NCBI RefSeq assembly: GCF_958298935.1
Contig: NC_084936.1
Span: 937,501 to 1,001,500 of the forward strand
Reading direction: 5' to 3'
Origin: Phragmites australis
Lineage: Eukaryota > Streptophyta > Magnoliopsida > Poales > Poaceae
Length of the DNA: 64,000 bases
The notes beneath the pieces are model-generated. The model saw nothing but the letters and a program-made list of their open reading frames with translations, did no database searches and was not told the origin of the DNA. A program made the translations under genes and the position numbers. Positions 36,140-47,249 of this stretch are shown one piece after another. Position 1 is the first letter of the stretch, and each line of letters opens with the position of its first letter.

Positions 36140-37690
36140 CACTTATTCTTTGCGAATATCTCTATAGTGATGATCTCCAATCTTTGGCATGCCTTCCATG
36201 CAACTTCCATGTCTTCCTCTTTCTCTAGCAAACTCCAATGGCAAGGCCAGTATATTCCTCTAAATAGCACATGCATTGTTTAGCTTGTTTAGCAGCTCAG
36301 GAATTATAAGGTCTAGCTAATCGCCTACTTCTGACTTAATATATATGGAGGTTGATTAATTCTACTATAGTAACCAGCTGTCTGCATGCATTGACGGATA
36401 TATTATATATAAGTGAACCATTTGCCATCAATCGTCCAGAAATCCCCAGTTTTCTCAATCGAGGACGATCGTGAGTCATCGGATGTCACAGCTTTCTTCA
36501 ACCTCTTGCCAAATACCTCTCTCACACACACATATTTTCTCCATCACCATCATTTGTTCCCCTTGCCGCCTGCTTCCCTATCTCTGGTGGCTCCGGACGA
36601 CTCCTAACCAATCGGCCTCGTCAGTCGTCGCCCCGCCGTCGGCACTATCCACTGCCCTTCTACCTGACTCGTGGCTCCGACGGCGCCACTGCCATCTTAC
36701 CACCTCGCCCGCCCTGTCCCGGTGCCACACACATCTGGTCCGGCCATTGCCCCAAGTTCTCGTTTAAGCCCACTACCACCCAAATATCCTAAACCCTATG
36801 AAACCCTAACCTCTCCGGCGACGGTTAAAACAGGCACTGATCAACTGAAATCAGCAGTTATCCGATATCATATATGAACAGGATTAGATATTTCCATACA
36901 CATTGCATGCTAGCTAGGGTTTGCATATATGCATGATATGGCCGGGTCGAAGACACAGCTGGTCGGCATTTACACCTAGGATGTCCTTATGGGGCAATTC
37001 TTGCCATGCATGCCGGTGATTTAAGTCATGTACGTGCCGTCGCTTGCTACGTACAGCTAGTGCGCCGTAGCTTAATTAACACCAGTACGTGCACTATAGT
37101 ATATAGTAGTGTGCTTGTGGGGTTTTGGAGGATGTTATATTAGAACATGAACATCTCCATACTCTCTGCGTCTTCGTACGAGCTAGTACGCATCACTGTG
37201 ATCAGTCAAGGGATACCCGTGATCACTTGTACTCTCACTCTCTCATGTACGAGCGCCTGTTTGTCGGTCTGTCTGCATCTGTGCGCATGCACAGATACAA
37301 AGACCTTCCACCAACGAATTGCGTGAAGTAACATTGAGACAACCAAAATATATACCTGAACGTGCATGCAATTTTAGGGAGAATAGTTTTTCAGTACGCG
37401 CGCTGCATGCACGACTTATGGTATATGTGTGTTACGTACGTTTGCTCCAAATAGATCATGAGCAACGTTTAACTTCTTTTATGTCTAGATTGATGAATAC
37501 TTAATCTTGAGTCATGACATATACTTGTCTAGCAAATGGAGCTAGCCTACCCATGCAAGTTTGGCACAACACCATTCCATGCAGGAGCTTTTCGATATGT
37601 ACACATCACCATGCACTCATGCACTTTACACCAACCATCAGGCACCTAGTGATCTTACACTTCGAAGATATATATATATATATATATATG
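36140..37690. other. intergenic, no gene seen
   Basis: Short frames only. 36590-36760 is C-rich but has no family motif. The region is otherwise AT-rich, with many GCATGC words. Confidence 0.35.
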
Positions 37691-37699
37691 TATTTATAT

Positions 37700-38180
37700 A
37701 TAACTAGCTATAGAATATCCTATTCTATAGCCGGACTCAACTCACGCATCCGACCCGATCCAACCCGACTGCTTAAATTGTGCGTTTAACATCCGCGCCA
37801 TGGACAATGGCGCGGACACAGACACCCGCGCCATGGACAATGGCGCGGACACAGCCAACACCCGCGCCATGGACAATGGCGCGGATATTGTAGCGCGGAC
37901 ACTGCCAACATCCGCGCCATGGACCATGGCGTGGACCCAGCCAACATCCACGTCATTGTTCATGGCGCGGATATTGTAGCGTGGACACGGCCAACATCCG
38001 CGCCATTGTCCATGACACGGACTCAGCCAACATCCGCGCCATTGTCCATGGCGCGGACCTGGCCGACATCTGGCGCGGACCCGCGCCATTGTCCATGGCG
38101 CGGACCCGCACAGCTAGCTACGCGGGAAGGATCGGTCGGGATCATTGGGTGCTCTGGCTACAGAATAACCTATATTATGT
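37700..38180. mobile_element. small TIR element enclosing a hairpin repeat array
   Basis: The left end TATTCTATAGCC...ATCCGACCCGATCC (about 37718-37763) matches the inverse of the right end GGATCGGTCGGGATCAT...GGCTACAGAATAACC (about 38128-38172) over ~45 bases with scattered mismatches. The left tip is itself a perfect short palindrome (CTATAGAATA, TCC, TATTCTATAG). Almost all of the interior is the repeat array at 37793-38103. No coding capacity and no clear target duplication, so the superfamily is unresolved. Confidence 0.6.
37793..38103. repeat. array of eight 23-bp hairpin units
   Basis: Units at 37793, 37826, 37862, 37912, 37948, 37998, 38034 and 38081, each 23 bp: 9-bp arms CCGCGCCAT/ATGGCGCGG around a 5-base loop. 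Units 1-4 have loop GGACA or GGACC; units 5-8 have TGTCC or TGTTC, the reverse complement. The spacers between units (ACACAGCCAACA-type, some with an extra ATATTGTAGCG block) keep one orientation throughout. Confidence 0.9.
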
Positions 38181-38190
38181 GCCTAGGTGT

Positions 38191-38490
38191 AACGTAGTTC
38201 ACCTCTACATACACCCCTAGTTACGATTTCAAAAGCAGTATAGTTGCGATACATATGATATGTCAGTTACTACAAATATATATGGTCATAACTCGGATAC
38301 CTTCTCTAATCGTAATTATATACTTTTTGTCATGTGATCGTAACTTGTTCACCTTTGTGCACACCTTCCGGTTACGATCTTAAAAGTATTATAGTTGTGA
38401 TCCATAAGATAGGTTAGTTACTACAAATATATATGATCGTAACTCAGATAACTTCTCTAGTCGTAATTATATACCTTTTGTTATGTGATT
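38191..38490. repeat. tandem duplication, two ~150-bp units
   Basis: Unit 1 (38191-38339) and unit 2 (38340-38490) share GTAAC..GTTCACCT, GTTACGAT.T.AAAAG.A.TATAGTTG.GAT and TTACTACAAATATATATG, with ~85-90% identity by eye. A/T-rich, with many GTAAC words. No coding capacity. Confidence 0.7.
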
Positions 38491-40500
38491 GTATCTTAAT
38501 TATTTATACTGTCGTAATTGACTATTTTCTTAGTCGTAACTGATGGTTTTTTGAGTTGTAACTGGGGGTGGTGCAACAGTGCACTGCAATACGCCTATAT
38601 GCAGAATAGACTCGCCGTACATATACGAGTTCGAGCCTCGACCAGCGCAATTTAATATTTTTTTAATTATTTGCTCATATTACATGTTTGAGGTTTGAAG
38701 GAGCCTACAGAAGTGTTGAAGTACATCTAAATTGTTCGGATCAACTGACTGGTGCATAGTTGATCCAGTGCATAGTAGCTCAATACTATATAGCTGAAGG
38801 ATCATTCTCCATGATATGGAATCATCATTCATGTATGCATGAAGATATATGTTTCAAGGTACCATGATCTCCTGATCATTGAATAGTTCTGTTACTGGTT
38901 GGATCATCTTTTACTGCATATGCCCTATCTTTTTTTCCCATTTGTCACATCAATATATTCTTCTCAGACTCAAAAGTGTAAAAGATAGTCAAAATCATGC
39001 AAGGTAAATGAACTAGCTAGCTTAGCTTAGGCACACACGTTGACAGGGCAGTATCGAATCTCGACCTTTAATTTGAGATGCGTACAATTATGGTCTGGCC
39101 AGAGGTCTAGAAAGGTAAAGAAGCAAGAAAAGTGAGAGAAGTCCCCTATTCGATCTAGACCCATATAGCATCTTGATCTCTGACACTCTCCATGACTCTC
39201 CATGAAGGGATAGATGCCAATTGATAGGGACTAGTCGTTCTAAAATCGACTGTGTTTGTTCGAAAAGATATCTATTAAGGCCTGAAATCTGCTCCTCAAA
39301 CTTAATTTTGAAGAGTTCACTACCCCACTAGAGGCTTCCTGAAAGAACCAATCTTGAATCATCTTTTAAAATATATGAAGCTTCATTCTTTTTTCTCTTG
39401 GTGAAGCTAGCTAGTTTCTTTTTGACATACATGAGACCTCTAGGTAGCACCCATGCATGATCATTTCATCTGACTTGAAACCTCCTCATATCTGCTCTTT
39501 TTTTTCAATTGTTGATTGATTCGGACGATATGTAGTACTGATCTTGAATATGACTTTTTTACTTTTCTTTCTTGTCCCATGAGATAAAATTAGGTCTTTT
39601 CTATTCGAAAAAGAATAGCGCGTGCAACTTTTACAGCTAGCAATTGTTACTGGATCAAATTAAGCTAAAGTCAAATGAATCTGGTCTAATCTTTCTCAAT
39701 CTCAACGATGATATTCTGATAAGATAGCTGTATCTTTCACACTTTTTCTATGTATTCAACTCAAAATTGCCCTGTCACACTTATATCAAAGGTGCAAATA
39801 TGCATACATTTTTAAGAACAAAATCTTACATTTTACAATAATGTACATGTTTAAAGAAACAAAAATGCATTAATTTCATTTAATTAGTTAGGTGCTAATT
39901 TAACTTGACTTAGTAGCACTTACATGTGTGCAAAATTTCAGCTACCAAAAAATTGTTTTTGATTAATTATAGACCTTAACACATATAGAAGCTTGAGCTA
40001 AGTGTTGCATTGTTGAACATGCATTACCACCAATCATTAATTCGCAAGCATTTAAAAAATTGCATGATTATTCAATTAACAGATCAATTCATCATGAGAA
40101 AATAACACACAAAATTGGCATTGCTGATCGAGCAAGTTGCATAGAATCACTAGCTAGATCGAAGGCATTAATGGATGATAAATTCTTGTTCCTTCTTCCA
40201 TATGATGTACCTTTCGAATTGAATTCGTCAAGCTGATACCATACGGCAAGAATAGTCGCCACTTGGTTATGATATTGCCATCGTAACGTATGTGACAAAA
40301 TCTATGGGTGGCCTAGGATTTATCTGTGTCCTATATATTCTCTTTAACATTGAGTTGTGGAAATTATTCGGTCCATAGAAATGTTATTCATTTGACAAAC
40401 CCAAGTTATGAAGCAAAGTTCAATGTATTTGTCAATATTTAGACTGATTGAATAAGATGGAATAGTTAGCTTAATTTACATGAGATTGATTGATATGACC
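38491..40500. other. AT-rich intergenic, no gene seen
   Basis: About 2 kb without a frame or motif I can support. Confidence 0.4.
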
Positions 40501-40502
40501 TA

Positions 40503-40768
40503 CTCCCTCCATCTCAAAAATAGATGATAATTTAGAGTTGAGCACAAGTATTAAGGTAAAAGATAAAATAGTCATCTTACCCTCTTTTAATATCATTCAT
40601 TGCACAGTTACATGAGAAATAAGATTTGTATTAGGAAGAAAGCTACTTAATGGAAAGATAAGACTAGAAAACTTGGGCTAAAGTTATCTTAAAATTGTAG
40701 AACGTCATATAATTTAAATATTATAGAAGAGGCTAAAACATCATATATTTTAATTGAGACAAAGAGAG
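40503..40768. mobile_element. Stowaway-like MITE, 266 bp
   Basis: Ends CTCCCTCCATCTCAAAAATA and TTTAATTGAGACAAAGAGAG are imperfect inverted repeats flanked by TA (40501-40502 and 40769-40770). AT-rich interior, no coding capacity. Confidence 0.75.
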
Positions 40769-40770
40769 TA

Positions 40771-41914
40771 GCAATTAATAGAGTCGTCGTACAATTTGTG
40801 GATAAATGTTATCCTGTTAGGTAATTTTCCATACAATGAATAGAAACCAACACTATATTGACATAGCTAGCTAGCAAATGGATCAAATTTAACCATATCA
40901 TGGAGTTACAGTAAATTTCATATATGCAATGGTAAGACTCACCTGCATGCGCTAGTGCTGTTGCATCTCTTTTGGATATTTCCAAATACGTACATGTGTG
41001 CGAAACTATACAATTAGATGAAAAAAGGTACTAGAACAATTGAAGAACCAAGACAATTACCTACTTAATTACGCTTGAGAAAACATTGTGCAGTCATAAC
41101 CAGTTTCTCTCTTTGATGCCTACATGTATCAAACTCGATGCCTAACTTGGTTTTTCTTGTCACATTTTCCTCATGCAACTAACCATGCACCGTGCATGCA
41201 TTCTTCTAGCGTGTGCTCCTAAAAGCATCTGATCTTACATATATCAGTAGTTATTTATATACTCGCAGAAAAAACGTAGCATTGATTATTCTATCCTCTT
41301 TTACATATGCATGCGTATGACTTTAGTAGAGGAAACGAAGGAAAATATATAGCTGTGGCTAGCTTGCGCAATGCAAAGCACAACGCATGAAATAAAGAAA
41401 GCATGCATGCGAGGCCGATGGATATATACAGGGAGCACCGGCCGATGGATATATACAGGGAGCACCGGCCGATGAATAGATCGGTGCAATTTAGTGAGTT
41501 CGGTGACTTGGTCCTACAAAGGGATCATCCATGCATTGATCGGCGATCGGTTATACATACGAAAAGGAGAAGAGGAGGAAGGTGCAGTACTGCACTACTG
41601 CCACACACACACGGAGGAGAGAGAGAGAGAGAGAGAGAGAAGCTTTTAATGTGGCACCGCATGCCGCATGGAGGAATGCCCTTTTGATCAGGGGAGTGTT
41701 CTTGTTGGTCCCCCCTGATTGATCCATGGAGCCAGCTGCTACGGATCAACATCGCTCGATCGCTCGCTCGTCTTGTTCGATCTACTGGCCGGAGACTCTG
41801 TCATCTTGGTCTTCATTTGGACTTGGCCGGCCGATTGAGATGCACTACTACGAATAGTTAATTACTCCAGCAGCGACAAGGTCGTAGGCCGATGGATCCA
41901 GAATAAAAAATAGA
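40771..41914. other. intergenic with short tandem and GA repeats
   Basis: A ~27-bp tandem unit (CCGATGGATATATACAGGGA...) is repeated about 2.5 times at 41415-41475. A (GA)n tract lies at about 41618-41641. No gene seen. Confidence 0.45.
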
Positions 41915-42336
41915 GAATATTTACAATACACCATGATACTAGATGATGGAGAGTATCATTGTTGTGATCCAACCGTCCATTTTAGTAGGTATTATTGTAA
42001 TTATCTTGATACCTTTAGGGGTAATTACGTCATTGACTGACTGGACTTCGGACTTTCGCCACCTATCATCGACCGACCGACGGAGGGTGGAAACCCTAAT
42101 AAATGAAATGAACAGAATAAGTGAAAGCTTATCCGAAGAATAAACTAACATTTTGATCTTCCCTAATTAAACATATAATTTACAAGTTTATCATAGTTTT
42201 TTTTTTCCAATCCTACCCTTATGATACTCATGATACTCTTTAATAATACCCATGATACTGATAGGCGATAGAGTATCATTAGGCCAATCTAAACCACCGG
42301 ATGAAGAAAATGGACGATATACACTTATTTAGGTGT
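41913..42336. mobile_element. MITE candidate, possibly Mutator-like
   Basis: Ends GAGAATATTTACAATACACC (41913) and GGTGTACTGTAAAAGTCCTC (to about 42336) are inverted with a few mismatches. The subterminal GAGTATCATT words are also repeated, next to AACCGTCCATTTT on the left and ACCACCGGATGAAGAAAATGG on the right. The flanks share an AAAAAAT-type run, a possible but low-complexity 9-bp duplication. Confidence 0.5.
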
Positions 42337-43451
42337 ACTGTAAAAGTCCTCAAAAAATAATCAGGTATTCCACTTGTTAGATTAGAGATTCAGGTGTCTC
42401 ACTTGTTAAATTAGGAGGTGTCCTATATATTTGTTACATATGATGATGACTGAAAAATAAAAAAATTACCCGATATTCTATGCACCTAGCTTTGAACGTG
42501 GGTCCACCCGGCACCAAAAGAGAATTGAACGTTCATGATCAACAATACTTAATATTAGCTAGTAATCTAAACGACTGAAAAATGTACTAGCTAGTAAGAT
42601 CAATATCGATATGTCAGCTGCTTCAATGCTTGCGTGAGGACGAGCCGTAGATTAGTTGGCAAACAGTGCTGCCCAGCGACCTTCATCCCCAACCCCGGAG
42701 ATTGAGTGGTAAATTATTTATCACCTGGTTTACTGTCTTTAACTCAGATAGCCTCACATTTCAATAAGAACGAGTAATTGACACTCTTATAAGTGATAAA
42801 TTATCAAATGCCCCAGAGGAGGGTTCGCCGTCCAGAAGAACTATCTGGCCTCTTTTTAAAAGAATGCTTAATTGTGTCGTTGCGTGCTGAATATATATGT
42901 GCAGCTGAGCTAGCTGAGACCAAAACGGCCTAGCAATGTCGAAATTAACACTAATTTTGTTTGGTTGCGGCAGCATGCATGGAATATGGAGTGTACGTAT
43001 GTTTGTGTAGATAATTGAAGTCAAATTAAAATTACATGCATGGTGCTTGAACCTTTCTTTTTTTCTGGTCAGCAGGAGCAGACCGATGGATCGACGACCT
43101 GCAGGAACAGGAAGGAAGCTGGCTGCGACGCGCTCGATCGGCCGGCCAGCTGCTGAGGCGATCGATCGATAGGCCGGCGGAGTAATAAGTAATGCAGTGG
43201 CGGTCCAGTTGGTGCACGCGCCGCCGCCGTCGCCACGCGTCTTAGTTAATGCGATCTTTTTTCCAGGCCATGCATGTACGTATCTTCTTTTTTTTGGCGC
43301 CTCCTATTCTTCGGGGGTCTGATTTCTGGATTTTGATCCGGCGACGTTCTTCCACGCCATTGATCGATGAGGTTTAGGGTTTTGGGATTTTCGAGGTTAG
43401 GGAGTTTCATGGCTGTTAGCTTAGAAGAGCTCTGGAGGTGACAGTCCAGCC
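42337..43451. other. intergenic, no gene seen
   Basis: AT-rich with GATCGATCGGCCGGCC-type words at 43080-43180. No supported gene. Confidence 0.35.
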
Positions 43452-44014
43452 CAGCGGCTACAAAACGGAAATTTCGTGAGGGTTGGAAACCCTCACAAAA
43501 ATGCCACAAACCGCCATAAAAATTATTAGTGAGGGCAAACCATCAGGCAACAACCCTCACGAATCAAACGCCATGCAAATCATATTTTCCTGAGAGTTGT
43601 TTCCTGAGAGTTGACCGCTAAGAATGAATTTCGTTGCAGGAGTTCGTGATGGCCATCGTCACGAAAGAGAGGACATCATAAGGTTTTTATAGAGATTTTT
43701 CATGATGGTCAGACATCATGAAAATAAATTCGTGACGGTTTTGAACCCTCATGAAAATGTATGTGACCAACAAGATAATGGTTATTTCGTGAGCCAAACC
43801 CTCATGAAAATATATGTGACCTACAAGATAAATGATATTTCGTGACGGCTCAACCCTCACGAAAACTGGAATAACCAACAGGATATTGTATTTCATGACA
43901 ATCAAACCCTCATGAAAATGGTTGTGGACAACAAGTCAGTTATTATTTTTATGATGGCTGAACCCTCACGAAAATCAGTGTAACCACCATGTAAATCGGC
44001 TCACCATTAGCCGC

Positions 44015-45597
44015 TGTCGGAGGATTAACTCCTGTCGCAGGGATCCCGAGAGACCCATTTTTAGAGATTCGGCCGGGAGGATGATCCTGAATAAGTTCGT
44101 CGGAGAAATGAATGAGAGCGGATGTAAATGCAACGGTCGGTGGCGGGGGATGATCGGCCTAGTGAAAGGGAAGTAAATGCACCAAGATTTAGACAGGTTC
44201 GGACCGCTCGGGGGCGTAATACCCTACTCCTGTATGGATGCAATAACTGTCCTCAGAGAAATCCCTCAAGGATGTAGCTGGTTACAAGTATATTATGTCT
44301 AACTGAGAGCTTGAGGCTCCTTGTTCTTGGGCAGGGACTACGGTATTGTTTTTGGTGCTTCTGTGCTCGATGCTTACGGTCTCTTCCTTCCTTTTTCTTT
44401 TTTCTAAGTCCCCCTTCTCTTCTGTGCGCCTACTTTTTTATGCGTTCGCCGGCTGCGACATGCCCCGAACGGGAAGGAGGGGGCACAAGTTCCAAGACGC
44501 CATGACTGGGAAAGGCGTCATCATTTTCTCTGGGCGAAATGACCGGGGAGGTGGAAAACGCGGCGCACGCCCAGTCGCTTGTCACCATAAACGCCCTGGC
44601 AACGGGCGCCGTTGAGAGGGCCCACCGGGCAGCCGCCGAGCTACCCGGCGTGCCTGCCCTGTCTTGTTCTTCTGCCACGGCAGGGCGGCAGGCGGAATGC
44701 CTTGATCCTGGCGATGTTATCCCGAGACACAACGGATGGCACGGGATGGGACCCGTGCAATTAATAGCCCCACGCCTCTCTGCCAAGACGTGGCAGGAAC
44801 TGACACTACTGCGGGAGCAGTTGGAAATGTCAGGCCGTGCATGCTCATTAAATGCGGCCTCAGACCTCTGACTGACTGACACCTCATCGGCGGGCCCCTC
44901 GGGGGCCTTTCTGGGTCGTCGGGGCACCGAGTGCTCGGGGGTACTGCTCACCTCCCCGAGCACTCTCTCCCGAGAATGCTTATCCTCGTCCCCGGGGCAT
45001 CGGGTGCTCGGGGGTACCATTTACCTCCCCGAGCACTTTCTCCCGAGCACTCTTGTACGAACCTTCGAGGAACCGAGAGCCCGGGGGCTGCCACGCGCAA
45101 CCCCGAGCACTCTCTCCTGAGCACTTTTTGTACAGATCTTTCGGGGAACCGAGAGCCCGGAGGCTGCCACGCGCAACCCCGAGCACTCTCTCCCGAGCAC
45201 TTTTTGTACAGATCTTTCGGGGAACCGAGAGCCCGGGGGCTGCCACGCGCAACCCCGAGCACTTTTACACTGACCCTCGGGGAATCGTGCGCTCGGGGAC
45301 TGCTGCGCGCAGCCCCCGAGCACTCTCTCCCGGAACTTAGCTCTTCTGATCGTCGGGGGACTAGGGTGCTCGGGGGCGACCAGATACCTCCCCGAGCACT
45401 TTCCTCCCGGTACTTAGACTCTGCGGGTCATCGGGGGACTGGGGTGCTCGGGGACCAGGGACTGTGGCCCCGGGCACTTTCTCCCAGAACTTAGATTTTC
45501 CTCACCTCGCGGGAGGGACCTCGCGGGATGGTGACATATGGCGGACGGCTGGGCTGGCCTTGGGACTCAGGGACCTCCGGTTCCAGATACACCGATA
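44015..45597 (-). mobile_element. solo LTR, gypsy-type family, copy 3
   Basis: Starts TGTCGGAGGATTAACTCC and ends ACACCGATA on plus (terminal CA changed to TA). Flanks are GCCGC (44010-44014) and GCCAT (45598-45602), which would be a 5-bp duplication with two transitions. It carries about nine GTGCTCGGGG/CCCCGAGCAC-type units (44930-45480), including near-identical ~77-bp tandem copies around 45060-45260. Antisense relative to copy 2. No internal retroelement sequence. Confidence 0.85.
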
Positions 45598-47249
45598 GCC
45601 ATCAATTAATATCAATTCACTCAAATCTCATTTTAAGGAACACATACACATGTACTCATCATAATAATCTCATTCCAACACATACAACCATTAGTGAGGA
45701 ACAACAATTACAATAACTTAGAAAGGCGACAATGTCGATCATTGCAAGTCATAGTTGCTCAAGTATTACCAGTCCTACATTAATTAAGTTGCAGCATATG
45801 CAATACAAATCCTACCAAAATACCAAAAAGTTAGCACACTCAGTCTTGCATCAATGCAGGTTTGAACCAAAAGCACTAGAGTTTGATTCCACCTAGCAAA
45901 CTTAGTCTTGCATCAACTTAGTTTGAACCAAAAGTACCATAGGCTGGTTCCAACCCCTCCATAACATCAATTGGTGTTATGATCAGGTGTAGTGCCACAT
46001 TCATTTTTAGCCATGCCAACCTCATCGTTGCCACCATTCTCCTCACTGTCCATGTCATTGCGGTCCTCTTCACCATCCATGTTGCAATCCTCATCACTAT
46101 CCATGCCATCACTGCCCCCTTGAGCATTCGTGTCATTGCCATTGCTGCGCTTATGGTCCGGGTGTGAGGGTGCATGTGATGAACCAGACCCCAGAAAAAG
46201 GCAATTGTTGTTCTTAGAATCTTGGTGCATTGCCATTGTAAAAGAAAAAAAAAGGCAAAAATATAACATACATCCGGTCCAAAATGCACAAGTGTCTTTT
46301 TTTTAGTGTAATGCATGACAAGTATAAACAAGCAAGAAAAACCAACTAGCTGTTGTATGTAGCTTGATATTGTTTCAATTTGTACAAGCACACAAGAGGA
46401 ACAACTAAGCTTTGATTCTTCAATTTTGTACAAGCAAACAGCAAAAGGAAAAATGCAAATAGAAATTGATAATAATTTGGATAACCGTACATTCATACTT
46501 GGCCGAATCCATATGCGCCTTGTGCAAGAGATGCACGTATCTGTCATTCACAACTTAGTTCAGGTCCCATATGTAGTAAAGCTTGGCTAAGTAATAACAA
46601 TAAACGTGCTAGGTTGGAGATTTTCTTCAAAAAATGCATATCCAGCCAACTCTCCATAAATTTTTCACTTTATGTTTTTGAAGAAATCATGATTTGTTTA
46701 CACTTTGCAGAAAAACAAACAAACATGATATTCCAAGTTCATCTTGCAACCCATTGATACGGTCAACGAATATTCAAAATGATTTCAAGAGAGAAAAATC
46801 AGCCAATGTTTGATTGTGCTTGAAGAATATAACAACGAGCAAACCATTGGTGAAGAGTTCAACATGTACACTGGTCTGTACGCAACATGTGTATGTATGC
46901 AACATATCAAGGGATGGCTCGTGATTCCAACGGTGTAGGGACTTACTTTTCTAACCTGATGATGATGGGGATTAATATTCGCTAGACGGTTTAGTAGATC
47001 AGCAGGTGGTGGTTTCTGAATTTAGCATAAAGCCTTTGCAATTGAAAAGTACAAATAAATATAGATGTACATGACCAAAAGATTGCTATAAGCAAAAAAA
47101 AAAGTATGCAACATATAAAGGGCATATAACACTGAATTAAGTTCTAGCTGCTACATCTGATTTAAAGGACATATTAAGTGTAGGTACAACTGTTTTGAGC
47201 ATTCCATACATAGACCAACATATTTTTTTTTTCTAAACAAGAGAAACTT

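Noticed and set aside
37793..38103. CRISPR-like repeat-spacer array
   Set aside because: Units are self-palindromic with short, near-identical spacers in a plant nuclear context; no CRISPR features.
38600..38660. tRNA T-arm-like GAGTTCGAGCC
   Set aside because: No matching D-arm, anticodon stem or acceptor stem around it.
45918..46547. 209-codon minus-strand frame with Met- and Ile-rich sequence as a separate gene
   Set aside because: Lies inside the large CACTA element without recognisable domains and overlaps another acidic frame; at most part of the transposon's own decayed gene.
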